The position numbers were made by a program, and so were the translations under genes. A stretch of 64,000 nt of DNA from Bacteroidota bacterium (lineage in GTDB: Bacteria > Bacteroidota > Bacteroidia > AKYH767-A > 2013-40CM-41-45), in assembly GCA_016720655.1 (NCBI GenBank), contig JADKKE010000003.1:238077-302076 (forward strand), written 5' to 3'. Below are positions 49,842 to 60,633 of the stretch, piece by piece (within the stretch, counting starts at the first letter, position 1; every line of letters starts with the position of its first letter). Under the pieces are notes generated by a model. That model was given only the letters and a program-made list of their open reading frames with translations, ran no database searches and had not been told where the DNA came from.

Positions 49842-51206
49842 ATGAAAAACCCAAGGCAGATCCGGATTTTTGTAGTAGAAGACAATGATTTCTACAGAGA
49901 ACTTTTGAAATACAACATCACCCTCAATCCGGATTATGAAGTCAGCACATTTTCTTCCGGAAAGGAAATGCTGGAGAATTTATACAAGCAACCGCACATC
50001 ATCACACTTGATTTTTCCTTGCCGGATTTCAATGGAGATGAATTACTCAAACGAATAAAATCTCAGCATCCGGAAGTCCCGGTAATTGTCGTTTCAAATC
50101 AGGAGAATGTGAGAACTGCTGTGGAGTTACTTCGTGCAGGTGCCTACGATTACATTACCAAAGACGAAGACACGCGGGATCATTTGTTGCACACCATCCA
50201 AAACATTTGCAAACAAATTGAATTAAGTAATGAGGTTAATCTCCTCAAAGAAGAGCTGGGTAAGAAATACGAATTCGGAAATGTAATTCAGGGAAATAGC
50301 CCGGCCATTCGCCAGGTTTTTGGAATGATGGAAAAAGCGGCGGGTTCAGGAATTACAGTTTCCATCAGTGGAGAAACGGGCACTGGAAAAGAACTTGTTG
50401 CAAAAGCGATCCACTATCATTCTCCCAGAAAATCAAAACCCTTTGTAGCAGTGAATGTCGCTGCAATTCCTTCAGAACTTTTGGAAAGCGAATTATTCGG
50501 ACACGAGAAGGGGTCATTTACCGGTGCAATGGCTACACGCGCCGGAAAATTTGAAGAGGCAGATGGAGGTACATTGTTCCTCGATGAAATCGGAGAAATG
50601 GATTTTGCATTGCAGGCTAAATTGCTCCGCATTTTACAAGAACGTGAGATCTCCCGAGTAGGTTCGAACAAGGTGATTAAAATAGATGTGCGTGTCATCA
50701 TTGCAACACACAAGAATCTCCAGGAAGAAGTACGGAAAGGTACATTCCGAGAGGACTTGTACTATCGATTACTTGGTATTCCAATCTCTCTCCCTCCATT
50801 GAGAGAACGCGGTCATGATATTTTAGTCATCGCAAAACACCTGCTTGATGTTTTTTGCAAAGACAACAAGATGCAAAAACTGAGCTTCTCACCGGAGGCG
50901 CAAGACAAACTGGTACGTTATTATTATCCCGGAAATGTACGCGAATTGAAAGCGATCGTGGAGCTGAGTGCTGTGATGTCTTCCGGAAATACGATCGAAT
51001 CTGGTGACGTCCGTATTGAAAACACAAACTCCATGCAAGCATTGGCATTCGAGGAGACAACTCTGGAAGAATACACAATGCGGATTATCGGTCATTTCCT
51101 GGAAAAGTATGATAACAATGTTGTATTGGTTGCAAAGAAACTCGGTGTTGGAAAATCAACCATTTACAGATATCTGAAAGAAAATAAATTGCAATTGATG
51201 ATTTAA
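49842..51206 (+). CDS. Sigma-54-dependent response regulator (NtrC family)
   Basis: 454 residues. Receiver domain (about 1-125) with phosphoacceptor Asp57 in ITLDFSLPDFNG. AAA+ domain (about 145-375) with Walker A GETGTGKELVAKA, sigma-54-contact loop GSFTGA, Walker B GGTLFLDEIGEMD and REDLYYRL. C-terminal Fis-type HTH (about 410-454, LVAKKLGVGKSTIYRYLKE). It activates RpoN promoters when phosphorylated, and rpoN is in this window. The hybrid kinase gene begins 93 bases downstream and may be its partner in a phosphorelay. The 270-base gap upstream holds no gene. Confidence 0.96.
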   Translation: MKNPRQIRIFVVEDNDFYRELLKYNITLNPDYEVSTFSSGKEMLENLYKQPHIITLDFSLPDFNGDELLKRIKSQHPEVPVIVVSNQENVRTAVELLRAGAYDYITKDEDTRDHLLHTIQNICKQIELSNEVNLLKEELGKKYEFGNVIQGNSPAIRQVFGMMEKAAGSGITVSISGETGTGKELVAKAIHYHSPRKSKPFVAVNVAAIPSELLESELFGHEKGSFTGAMATRAGKFEEADGGTLFLDEIGEMDFALQAKLLRILQEREISRVGSNKVIKIDVRVIIATHKNLQEEVRKGTFREDLYYRLLGIPISLPPLRERGHDILVIAKHLLDVFCKDNKMQKLSFSPEAQDKLVRYYYPGNVRELKAIVELSAVMSSGNTIESGDVRIENTNSMQALAFEETTLEEYTMRIIGHFLEKYDNNVVLVAKKLGVGKSTIYRYLKENKLQLMI

Positions 51207-51299
51207 ATTGTAATTATAATTTTATGCTGTTCTTTTTTTAAGAATATATTCAATCCTATTTTAAAAATTCACTGGCCCCCCTCAGATCAAAATATTAAT

Positions 51300-54200
51300 A
51301 TGAGTCAACGCTCACTGCTTCAGTTTCTGCTTGAGGAAAACGAACACAATTCCGTACAGAATAATAAAACCACGGAACTGCTTACTCAGCATTTTATCAC
51401 ATCGATTGCAAATGACCCGGGTGCAGTTGCTCAGCAAGTGGTAGATCTGTTGTTGAATACCAGCAGCAGACTGGAGGAATACAAAAGAAATCTAAGCTCT
51501 CAAAACAAGATTCTTGAGAAAAATGCAGAGGACCTTATTGTCGTAAATTCGAAACTGGAACAGGAAACAGTAAGGCAGCGAAATATTTTACGAAATCTCC
51601 GGAATACAGCGACAATGCTCGCCAGTTATTCCAATAAGGATGTATCCATTGAAGACTCCAATATCGAACTGCTCACTGAGCTTGTCGAACAACTCATCCA
51701 AAAACGCGAGCAAGACCGAATGTTGCTGGTGGAAAGTCAGTCCAAATACAGCTCTCTTGTCGAGCAAATGAAATTGATCGTCTTCCAAACTGATGAATCC
51801 GGTTGCTTTACTTTTTTAAACAAAGCCTGGGCTGATTTACTTGGATATACTATCGACAGTTCACTCGGAAAAAGTGTCATGAGTTTTGTTCACAAGGACG
51901 ACCGGGAAAAGATTGTTCTTCTGTTAAATGATTTTACCAGGAATCGCAATCAGGAATGCAGTCTTCGGATTCAATTTTTAAATATCCATGGTGAATCCAT
52001 GTACCTTGATTTCGATGCTAAAATAAGTTATGATGGTGTGAATCCAGTGGGTTTTTCCGGTACCATGAATGATTCAACGCGTGAACACCATGCTACTCAG
52101 GAGCTGATATCGCAAAAGAATTTTTACGAAAATATATTGAACGAATTGCCGGCAGATATAGCCGTAATGACTCCCGACAGAAGATATGTTTTTGTTAACC
52201 CGGCGGCTGTGAAAGATCCGGTAGTAAGAGAATGGATTATTGGAAAAAATATTTCCGAATATTGTGTTCACCGTAATCGCGATATGTCCATTGCAGAATT
52301 GCGGGAACGAAGCATCGATAAGTCGATCCTGAAAAAGAAGTCTGACGATGTGGAGGAAGAATTCCTCATGGAAGAAGGAAATGTGAGATATCATTTGCGC
52401 AGGCATTCGCCAGTCTTTGATGATCACGGGATGCTTAAAAACATCATCGGTTATGGAATTGACATCACAGAACAAAAAGAAGCACAGCAGAAATTAGCAG
52501 TTACAGCATCCCGCCTCACAACATTGTTAAGGAGTATGAATTCCGGAATCGTGGTGAAGGACCAGAACAGACGCACTGTTGTTGCGAATGAAAAATTCTG
52601 TGAATTATTCGGGATTGAATCAGATCCTGCAGAATTACAGGGAATGGATTTTATCGAGTCCTCAAGACAGCTCAAACAATTAGCAAAAGATCCGGATGGA
52701 TTTGAAGATAGAATTAACGAAATTCTTCGCAGGCAGGAAGTTGTCTTGCAGGAGCAAATAGAATTTTCGGATGGTCGAATTATGGAACGTGATTTTGTTC
52801 CCATCCTGGTGGACGGAAAGACGTATCTCGGGCATCTTTGGCAATACCGTGATATCACACATCGTTTGCAATTGGATTCACAACTGAAGGAGGCGAAAGA
52901 AACAGCAGAACAATCTCTGCATGCGAAGGAACAGTTCCTGGCAAATATGAGTCATGAAATCCGCACCCCGATGAATGCTATTCTTGGGATGAGTAACCTG
53001 CTCCTGAAAACAGAACTAACGCCGAAACAAAATCAGTACCTCGAAGCGATTCACAACAGTTCCAAGAACTTGTTAGTGATCATTAATGACATCCTTGATT
53101 TCAGTAAAATCGAAGCCGGAAAACTGGAACTTGAAAAGGTTGGGTTCAGGATGAAGCGGTTGATCACATCCACTCTCGATTCCTTCCTCTATTCAGCTGC
53201 GGAAAAATCCCTGTCATTGAATTATGAAATAAAGGATCTAGACGAACCAGTTCTTCTTGGTGATCCCGTGAGAATGTCGCAGATTATCATTAATCTGGTG
53301 AGCAATGCAATCAAGTTCACAGAACAAGGCGGCATCAATGTTATCGTTAAGAAAATCGCGGAGAAAAATGACCAGGTGAGCGTCCAAATCAGTGTAATGG
53401 ATACCGGCATTGGAATTCCTGAGGATAAACTGAACTCAATATTCGACAGCTTTACGCAAGCAGATGTTGGCGTGAGTCGTAAGTACGGTGGTACCGGACT
53501 CGGTTTGTCAATTAGCAAAAAGCTCGTTGAAATACAGGGCGGAAAGATCGAAGTGCAAAGCCGGGTGAACATGGGAACTTCATTTATATTCGAACTAACT
53601 TTTGAACGTGGTACAGTTCTGGATCTGCACGAAGAAAAGAATGTAGAGATCCGTCAGCTCAAATCCGGTTCCGTTCGCGTACTCCTTGCCGAGGATCACG
53701 AATACAACCAAATGTATGCATCGTCGCTGATGAAAGATTGGGGTTTCGAAATTGACGTAGCAAAAAATGGGAAAATAGCTATTGACATGCTCATCGCTAA
53801 ATCGTACGACATCATTTTAATGGACGTACAAATGCCGGTGATGAGTGGAATCGGTGCAACAAAATTCATTCGTACTAAATTACCTGAGCCACAGCGAGGC
53901 ATTCCAATTATCGCCATGACCGCCAATGCAATTAAAGGGGACCAGGAAAATTGTATTGAAGCCGGAATGGACGATTATATCGCCAAACCCTTTGATCCGC
54001 AGCAGTTGTATAATAAAGTAGCGAATTTACTTTATAGCAGGAATGGCGTGAAGCTGCAACATGCTGCAGCCGACCCGAAACCTGAAAAAGGTTCATTGGA
54101 TCTTTCCGATACCGAGCCACTCGTGGACCTTGCCTTTTTGAAAAAAATGTCGAGAGGGAATAAGGTCTTTGTGATGAATATGATCAATATGTTCTTTGAG

Positions 54201-54470
54201 ACCTCTCAGCCATTAATTGAGCAAATCAAGCGAAGCCACAAGAATTCGGAGATGGAAAAAGTGCGAAAGAATATTCACAAGATGAAACCATCTGTGGATT
54301 CTATGGGAATGAAACTGCTGAAAAATCTATTGATTCGTATTGAGAATTCCATCGACAAACAACAGCATCTTGAAAAAGTTGATGACTGGCTGTGTGAAGC
54401 ATATGCACTTTACGATCGTTGTGAAGAGGCACTGCGAGCAGAGCAATCGCGGATGGAAATAGCTGTTTAA
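51300..54470 (+). CDS. Soluble hybrid sensor histidine kinase with PAS, receiver and HPt domains
   Basis: 1056 residues without transmembrane segments. N-terminal coiled-coil region (about 50-150) followed by three PAS domains (about 150-260, 270-395, 400-525; e.g. FLNKAWADLLGYTIDSSLG). HisKA with His552 in NMSHEIRTPMNAILGMS, HATPase (NLVSNAIKFTEQGG, DTGIGIPEDK, GTGLGLSISKKLVEIQ), receiver with Asp842 in IILMDVQMPVMSG, and C-terminal HPt domain with His993 in NIHKMKPSVDSMGM. A complete His-Asp-His relay in one chain, able to pass phosphate to a separate regulator, likely the sigma-54 activator just upstream. Its stop is 5 bases from the convergent regulator gene. Confidence 0.95.
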   Translation: MSQRSLLQFLLEENEHNSVQNNKTTELLTQHFITSIANDPGAVAQQVVDLLLNTSSRLEEYKRNLSSQNKILEKNAEDLIVVNSKLEQETVRQRNILRNLRNTATMLASYSNKDVSIEDSNIELLTELVEQLIQKREQDRMLLVESQSKYSSLVEQMKLIVFQTDESGCFTFLNKAWADLLGYTIDSSLGKSVMSFVHKDDREKIVLLLNDFTRNRNQECSLRIQFLNIHGESMYLDFDAKISYDGVNPVGFSGTMNDSTREHHATQELISQKNFYENILNELPADIAVMTPDRRYVFVNPAAVKDPVVREWIIGKNISEYCVHRNRDMSIAELRERSIDKSILKKKSDDVEEEFLMEEGNVRYHLRRHSPVFDDHGMLKNIIGYGIDITEQKEAQQKLAVTASRLTTLLRSMNSGIVVKDQNRRTVVANEKFCELFGIESDPAELQGMDFIESSRQLKQLAKDPDGFEDRINEILRRQEVVLQEQIEFSDGRIMERDFVPILVDGKTYLGHLWQYRDITHRLQLDSQLKEAKETAEQSLHAKEQFLANMSHEIRTPMNAILGMSNLLLKTELTPKQNQYLEAIHNSSKNLLVIINDILDFSKIEAGKLELEKVGFRMKRLITSTLDSFLYSAAEKSLSLNYEIKDLDEPVLLGDPVRMSQIIINLVSNAIKFTEQGGINVIVKKIAEKNDQVSVQISVMDTGIGIPEDKLNSIFDSFTQADVGVSRKYGGTGLGLSISKKLVEIQGGKIEVQSRVNMGTSFIFELTFERGTVLDLHEEKNVEIRQLKSGSVRVLLAEDHEYNQMYASSLMKDWGFEIDVAKNGKIAIDMLIAKSYDIILMDVQMPVMSGIGATKFIRTKLPEPQRGIPIIAMTANAIKGDQENCIEAGMDDYIAKPFDPQQLYNKVANLLYSRNGVKLQHAAADPKPEKGSLDLSDTEPLVDLAFLKKMSRGNKVFVMNMINMFFETSQPLIEQIKRSHKNSEMEKVRKNIHKMKPSVDSMGMKLLKNLLIRIENSIDKQQHLEKVDDWLCEAYALYDRCEEALRAEQSRMEIAV

Positions 54471-54475
54471 AAGGT

Positions 54476-55180
54476 TTAAACACTTGGGACAATAAAATTA
54501 TATCCTGTCCCTTTTAAAGTGATTATTTTTAATTCCGGATCAGCGCTGAGGTGATCACGAAGCTTGCGGATGTATACATCCAGTGTTCGCGAATTGAAAA
54601 AGGAATCATCTCCCCAGACTTTTCGCAACAGCACTTTCCTGTCAACAACCTGGTTTTGTGCAGCAGCAAGAATATCCAGGATCTGTGCTTCACGGTTCGA
54701 CAGGACAATCACCTTGCCGGAAGCATGCAATTCGTATTTTCCGGGATAAAAGATCATTCGCCCTAACTTTATTTTATCTTTTGCGATTGTGCCGGAAGCA
54801 CTGGTATTGTTTATCCGGAGTTGGTTCTGTATGCGTACGTTCAACTCTTCAACACTGAATGGTTTTTTAATATAATCAGTACCTCCGGATTCAAAACCTT
54901 TCACAAGGTCTTCTGTCTGGCTTTTGGCAGTAAGAAAAATGATAGGAAGACGTGGAAATTGTTCGCGGATCAATTTGCCTAATGCAAACCCATCCATTCC
55001 CGGCAGCATCACATCCAAAATACAAATATCAGGAGTACTGGTTTTTAAGAGCTCCAGAGCTTTGGTTCCCTCTGTAAATAACATCACCTCGAATCCACGG
55101 AATTCAAGGCTTTCTTTCACCACTTTTCCAAGGAATGGCTCGTCTTCTACATAAAAGACTAATGTTTTCATGGGCTTCAT
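54476..55180 (-). CDS. OmpR-family response regulator
   Basis: 234 residues. Receiver (about 1-120) with acidic YVEDEPFLGK, phosphoacceptor ICILDVMLPGMDGFALGK, and TDYIKKPFSVEELNVR. C-terminal winged helix (about 140-232) with VLLRKVWGDDSFFNSRTLDV and YIRKLRDHL. Its start overlaps the stop of the kinase gene (ATGA), giving a classical two-component pair. The divergent GLPGLI / beta-barrel genes just upstream of the kinase are its likely targets. Confidence 0.95.
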   Translation of the reverse strand: MKPMKTLVFYVEDEPFLGKVVKESLEFRGFEVMLFTEGTKALELLKTSTPDICILDVMLPGMDGFALGKLIREQFPRLPIIFLTAKSQTEDLVKGFESGGTDYIKKPFSVEELNVRIQNQLRINNTSASGTIAKDKIKLGRMIFYPGKYELHASGKVIVLSNREAQILDILAAAQNQVVDRKVLLRKVWGDDSFFNSRTLDVYIRKLRDHLSADPELKIITLKGTGYNFIVPSV

Positions 55181-56667
55181 TTTGGAAGAGTAATTTGAAA
55201 GCGCACTCCGCCTTCTTTCAGATTTGTAAATCCAATCGTTCCTCCATGATGATGGATGACCATCGCGGTATAACTTAAACCCAATCCATGTCCCTTTACT
55301 AGATGACCACCTTCTACGGGAACTCGAAAGAATTTATCGAAGATTTTTTCCTTGAATTTATCCGGAATGCCGGGACCATTGTCGGTGATGAATACGGAGA
55401 ATCCGGAATCAGTTTGTCTTAACATTACTGAAACGAAAGGATTTGGACCTGAATATTTCAATCCATTGTCGATAAGATTCATGAATGCACCCTGAAGATG
55501 CACAGGATCTCCGTGAAAAGTAAAGGCTTCACCATCGCTCGCAAACTGAAGTGTTGCAGTTGATTCCTCCACACGAATGCGGAAAGAATCAATTATTTGT
55601 TGTATCAATTCAAGCAGATTGATTTCATTTCGCTCTATTGATTGTAATTCTTCACCGAGTAATGAAGTATTCAATACTTTTGAAATGAGCAATTCCAACC
55701 TGTTAATTTCCTTCGACGCCATATTCAGATATTCACTGGTTTTCTGATCCTGGATTCTGATCTCCGGGTTTTGAAGTGCTTCCACGACAACCTTTACAGT
55801 AGAAACCGGAGTTTTTAGCTCGTGAGAGATATTGTCGATGAAATCATTTCGCAGTTTATTGAGTTGCAATTGCTTGTTTAATGTACGGTAGGAAATAATA
55901 AATGCGAAACCCGAAACAAGTAGTAAAATCAAACTAAAGAAAATTTGCGGACTTATTTTTTTCCAGATATAGAATGAATAATCATTCACTGATAATCCAT
56001 AGGTGCGGGGAAATAGATTCGTATTAAAATACATTGCCCCATGTCTGGTTTTAAAAGCAGAATCCATATCCGTTTGCTGGGTCCACAGAGTGGTAAATTT
56101 CCATCCACTTTTTGTGAATTTTTCCCGGATAAGGTTTTTTAAGAGGGCAGTGTCTGCGTTTGAATAAATTGTTTGCTCGATATGGCGTTCCGCTGAATCA
56201 TTCTTTGCAACTTCCTTTACAATCAGTTTCACACCTTGCAAAAGGAAATCTTTTGTTGAATCAATTTTATGAATAAACGTAATTGTGTTTTTATGATGAG
56301 CACCATTGCTGTCATTGAAAATTGTGATGATTGAATCTTCGTTTGTGTTGTTGAATGTATCCGAAAATTCCAGTTGTTTACTCTGCATGTCCGGCGGAAG
56401 TGGAATTGATCCCGAGGAATCGATATGAATTTTGAATCCTTGTTTGCTTGCCAATATTGGATTGATATAATCATGCACCAACATTGAATCGAGTACTTGT
56501 TGTCGGGCATAAATAATACTTTCTGAAATTTCATTCTGCAGATTCGTCTCTTCATCGCGGTATTGTCCTTTCAACCAGGTTCCCACAAAAATCAACAACA
56601 AGAGCTGAGCGATTCCTATGAGAATGGCCAGGTTCCGAAGTTTTGGTCCTGAATGTTTGTGTGACAT
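55177..56667 (-). CDS. Membrane sensor histidine kinase
   Basis: 496 residues. Transmembrane helix 1 at about 12-32 (LAILIGIAQLLLLIFVGTWL), a periplasmic sensor domain of about 210 residues, helix 2 at about 245-265 (IFFSLILLLVSGFAFIISYR), HisKA with DNISHELKTPVSTVKVVVEA, and HATPase with NLIDNGLKYSG, DNGPGIPDKF and GHGLGLSYTAMVIHHHGG. The periplasmic sequence is unlike known sensor folds by eye. Partner of the OmpR-type regulator overlapping its 3' end. Divergent from the GLPGLI gene across 144 bases. Confidence 0.94.
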   Translation of the reverse strand: MSHKHSGPKLRNLAILIGIAQLLLLIFVGTWLKGQYRDEETNLQNEISESIIYARQQVLDSMLVHDYINPILASKQGFKIHIDSSGSIPLPPDMQSKQLEFSDTFNNTNEDSIITIFNDSNGAHHKNTITFIHKIDSTKDFLLQGVKLIVKEVAKNDSAERHIEQTIYSNADTALLKNLIREKFTKSGWKFTTLWTQQTDMDSAFKTRHGAMYFNTNLFPRTYGLSVNDYSFYIWKKISPQIFFSLILLLVSGFAFIISYRTLNKQLQLNKLRNDFIDNISHELKTPVSTVKVVVEALQNPEIRIQDQKTSEYLNMASKEINRLELLISKVLNTSLLGEELQSIERNEINLLELIQQIIDSFRIRVEESTATLQFASDGEAFTFHGDPVHLQGAFMNLIDNGLKYSGPNPFVSVMLRQTDSGFSVFITDNGPGIPDKFKEKIFDKFFRVPVEGGHLVKGHGLGLSYTAMVIHHHGGTIGFTNLKEGGVRFQITLPK

Positions 56668-56811
56668 AATCGAAATACACTATCTGCTTTAGTATCCCAA
56701 AGGTAATCCGTGCAGGTCCACGACTCAAGCGATTAACCTTAATTAACCTTAATTGGAGAAGGATTAACCTCAATATACAAATTCAGATTATACTTTTGAA
56801 AAAAAATAAAC

Positions 56812-57559
56812 ATGAAAAACATCCTCTTACTCTCTTCGCTGGCATTGGTGATAAATTCCACTGCCCAAACGACAGGAAAAATTACATACGAAGAAAAGAT
56901 TAAACTGAACATCCAGATTGATGACACTGACTCCAACAATGAGATGCTGAAAAATCTTCCGAAGGAAAAAACATCAAAAAAGGAGTTGGTATTTAATAGT
57001 GATGCTGCTTTGTATAAAAAGAATCGAAGGAAAGCAAAATAACGGTCTCGAAAGTGAGCATGGGGAAGGTAAGATCGTGATTAAAATGGATGAGCCTGAT
57101 GATTGTTCATACGCAGATCTTAAGGATCGAAAAATTTATGATCAACGGGAATTCATGTCGAGACAGTTTTTAATTGAATCAAAATTTGATGAACAAATTT
57201 GGAAGCTAACAGGAAATGAGAAATCAATTCTCGGATATCCTTGTCAGGAAGCTGTATTGCAGGACACAAATAAGAAAGCAATCGCCTGGTTCACGGCAGC
57301 AATTCCTGTATCCATTGGTCCGAATGGATATTGCAATCTGCCCGGCCTCATTTTAAGTGTTGATGTAAACGGCGGAGATCAGGTGATGACGGCAACACAT
57401 GTTGATCTGTCGACAGTAGATTCGAAAGAATTATCCAAACCAAAGGAGGGCAAGAAAATGAGCAAACCGGAATTTCGCAAAATGGTTGCAGAGAAACAAA
57501 AGGAAATGCAGGAAGAAAATGGCGGTGGAAATAATGTGATTATTCGGATTAAAAAGTGA
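56812..57559 (+). CDS. GLPGLI-family protein (one-base frameshift)
   Basis: About 248 residues in two frames. Signal peptide MKNILLLSSLALVINSTAQ followed by TTGKITYEEKIKLNIQ. At 57016-57020 one extra A in AAAAA shifts the frame; without it the protein reads LYKRIEGKQNNGLESEHGEG and continues. The core FDEQIWKLTGNEKSILGYPC leads to the signature NLPGLILSVD (variant of GLPGLI) at about 57343-57372. C-terminal basic/acidic tail. Secreted or periplasmic proteins of unknown role found beside TonB-type barrels in Bacteroidota, as here. Confidence 0.88.
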
Positions 57560-57628
57560 AAATTATGAATTGTGAATTGGCGTATCGCCTGATTGCTATC
57601 AGACAGCCAGACATGTTTCAACAATAAG

Positions 57629-60413
57629 ATGAATAAAAAAGAACAATACAAAATTACTTTCCGTTTCATTCTGATACTGATTTTATGGATCGTGACAGGA
57701 GGAGCAAAGAAAGTATTTGCTGAAAATTCAGCCTTGAAAGGAAGTGTGTTGGACTCAACCGGAGCAGGATTGCCTTATGTCACCATTACTTTGTTGCATC
57801 CTGCCGACAGTACACTGGCTTATTTTGCAGTTAGTAGTATTCAGGGAAAATTTGAATTGAGCAATGTTACATCAGGAGATTATATTCTTCAGGTTGCATG
57901 TGTAGGTTTTAGTTCTATTTACCGAAAGGTTCATTTTCCAGTTGAAGAAAATGGGAAGGACCCGGTATTCATTTTACGTCCAAAACCAGTGAACCTGAAA
58001 GAAACGGAAGTTAGTGCAGAACGAATTCCGATCATGTTACGAAAAGATACTATTGAATATGATGCGGCAGCTTTCAAAACTGCACCGGATGCGGCAACAG
58101 AAGATTTACTTAAAAAACTTCCCGGGCTTGAAGTGGATCGTAATGGAAATATCAAAGCACAAGGTGAGGAAGTAAAGAATGTATTGGTGGATGGGAAGGA
58201 ATTTTTTTCCAGTGATCCTAAAATTGCCACCAGAAACCTTCCTGCTGATGCCGTAAAAAAAGTTCAGGTGTATGATGAAAAATCGGATCAGTCGGCAATG
58301 ACCGGGATAGAAGACGGAGAAAGGAACAAAACGATCAACCTCCAGTTGAAAGATGATAAGAAGAATGCCTGGCTTGGTGAAGTGCAGGCAGGTGGCGGTA
58401 CGGGTGATCATTTTCAAGCTTCTGCGAAAGTGTATCGTTTTAGTGGCGTTAATCAGGTGGCGGTTTTGGGGATGTTGAATACGATCAATCAATTTGGTTT
58501 TTCATTTCAGGATTACCTCGATTTCAATGGCGGATTGGGAGAAGGTGGAGAAAATTTCCATATCAGTATGGGAGATGATGATGTTCCTTTGAACTTCGGA
58601 CAAGCTATAAATGGGAAAATTGCCTCGGGAGGAGCCGGGTTTAATTATTCGCATGAAGCCAGGAAGGATCGTCGGTTTTCTTTCAGCTATCTCGCTAATG
58701 GTGCCAACAAATCCCTGGCTCAGGAAACACATACAGAAAATTATCTTCAGGGATCATCCTATGTCACAGATGAAAGCCTCGAAGAAAAAAATCGTGATCG
58801 CGCACATCGATTCAATTTTGGGTGGAGAAATAAAATTGATTCCACGCGGAATATTCGGGCAAATGCCAAACTTAGCATTAGCAAGGGTACTGATGATTAC
58901 ACTTCTTTTCAAGTAAATCGGAATGATAATTTGACCCAAAATTCTTTGACAGGCTCCGGTTCTGAAAAATCAATGGTGTTGAATGGATCAGCATCGCTTG
59001 CTTATTTGAAGACATGGAAGGAGCATTGGAAACTGTTTAAAATTTCGATCGAGGGAACTGCTCGCAATATGCGATTGGAAACAAGCGGAGAGAGCAGACT
59101 TGTTTTTGAAACACCTCCATCGGAAGCTGATTTTCGGCAATTCAGGAAGGATGCAACGAAGGGATACAAAGGAAGTGCAAGTGCATTAATTACCCGTGAA
59201 CTGGGGAAGGATTGGTATTTTGAACCCAAATTAAAAGGTGGAGGAGAAGATGAATTCCTTGATAGAAAAGAAGGAATTGAACCATCAGAAGAAAATTCAA
59301 TTGATTCACTTAGCCCGGAATATCATCGAATGTATACCTGGATTCAACCGGGAATTACAATCAAGAGGAGCAGAGAAAAAAGCCGGATAGAATTTTTTCT
59401 TGGGGAAACTTTTTCAAGACAAGAACGTGGTTTGCTTGGTCAAAATCTGTTGAGTACTGAGTACTATGCATTTCTTCCGGGGTTCTCTTATGAAAAGGAC
59501 TTGAAAGGTGGCAAACGACTCGGACTGGCTTACGAATCCTCAATGGATGCACCCGGTCTTTCTCAATTGTTACCGATTACTGACAGATCTGATCGTTTGC
59601 AAACCCAAACGGGAAATGAAAATCTTGCACCTGAGAATCGCCATCAGGTTCATCTCAATTGGTTGAATTTTGATCAGTTTTCCTTCACTTCCTTATTTTC
59701 AAATTTGTTTTTTACCTATACCCGCAACAAAATAAACTGGTCGCGTGAGGTAAAGTCTGATTTAAGTCAATCGCTTTATCTCATCAATGTCCCTGATGAT
59801 TACCGGGCGTCGTTTTCTCTTGAATATTCCCGCCCGATCCGGAAACTCGGCATTACCCTTCATGGCGGAATTGATGAGAACTGGAATCAGGGAATCAACA
59901 TTGTGAATGGAGTAAAAAATATACAGAGCAATCTGGAGCACACATTTAGTTTGAGTTTTGACAATCGCAAAAAAGAAAAAGCAGATATTCATATTGGCGG
60001 CAGCGTTTCATTCCGTTCCGCACGGTATTCATTGCAAAAAGAAATTAATCAGAATTATTTGCAATGGAATGTTTTTCTGGACATGAATTATTCCTTGTCA
60101 CCGAAGTGGCAACTAACTGCATTTGCCGATCTCACCAAATACGAAGCCAAAGGGATTTCAATCCGCACAAATAATTCCATTGATTAAAGCAGGTTTGTCC
60201 CGTAAATTATTCAAATCAAATCGCGGGACTCTTTTGTTGGAAGGATTCGATTTGCTCAACAGAAATACAGGCATTGAACGTATCAGTGAAATGAATTTCC
60301 TCCAAGAACGTCGGAGCAATACCATCGGAAGATACGTCCTTCTTAGTTTCAAATACCGTCTTAACAAATTCGAGAAAAAAGATAATTTCGATATTAAGGT
60401 AAATGGGAAGTAA
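57629..60413 (+). CDS. TonB-receptor-like outer-membrane beta-barrel protein with carboxypeptidase-regulatory-like domain (one-base frameshift)
   Basis: About 928 residues. Signal anchor MNKKEQYKITFRFILILILW, a CarboxypepD_reg-like domain (about 30-115, LKGSVLDSTGAGLPYVTITL), and a plug-like region (about 140-220, PDAATEDLLKKLPGLEVDRN and KNVLVDGKEFFSSD) precede a large barrel of the outer-membrane beta-barrel family. Near 60167 the frame ends at NNSID, while the adjacent frame continues IPLIKAGLSRKLFKSNRGTL and ends YVLLSFKYRLNKF, so one base is surplus. Likely imports or exports a large substrate together with the GLPGLI protein 70 bases upstream; substrate unknown. Confidence 0.88.
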
Positions 60414-60551
60414 TGAGGAGAGGAAAAATTGATTTAGCCTGGGAATATGGTTTAAACAAATTTGTCCTACATGAAATACATGAAGGGATAAATGCAAAAA
60501 AAACAATTCACAAAGAAATTCTTTGAAAAAAATAAATCACCTTTTCCCCAA

Positions 60552-60581
60552 AAAAAGAAAACTCTTCGAATGGAAGAGTTT
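60552..60581 (-). terminator. Intrinsic terminator of the 45-aa gene
   Basis: On the minus strand AAACTCTTC-CATTC-GAAGAGTTT followed by TCTTTTTTT. It lies 53 bases after the stop of the small gene. Confidence 0.85.
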
Positions 60582-60633
60582 GGGCAAGAGAAAGGAAAAA
60601 TAGGTGGGGCCAGAAGGGAAGCCCCCGGAATGA

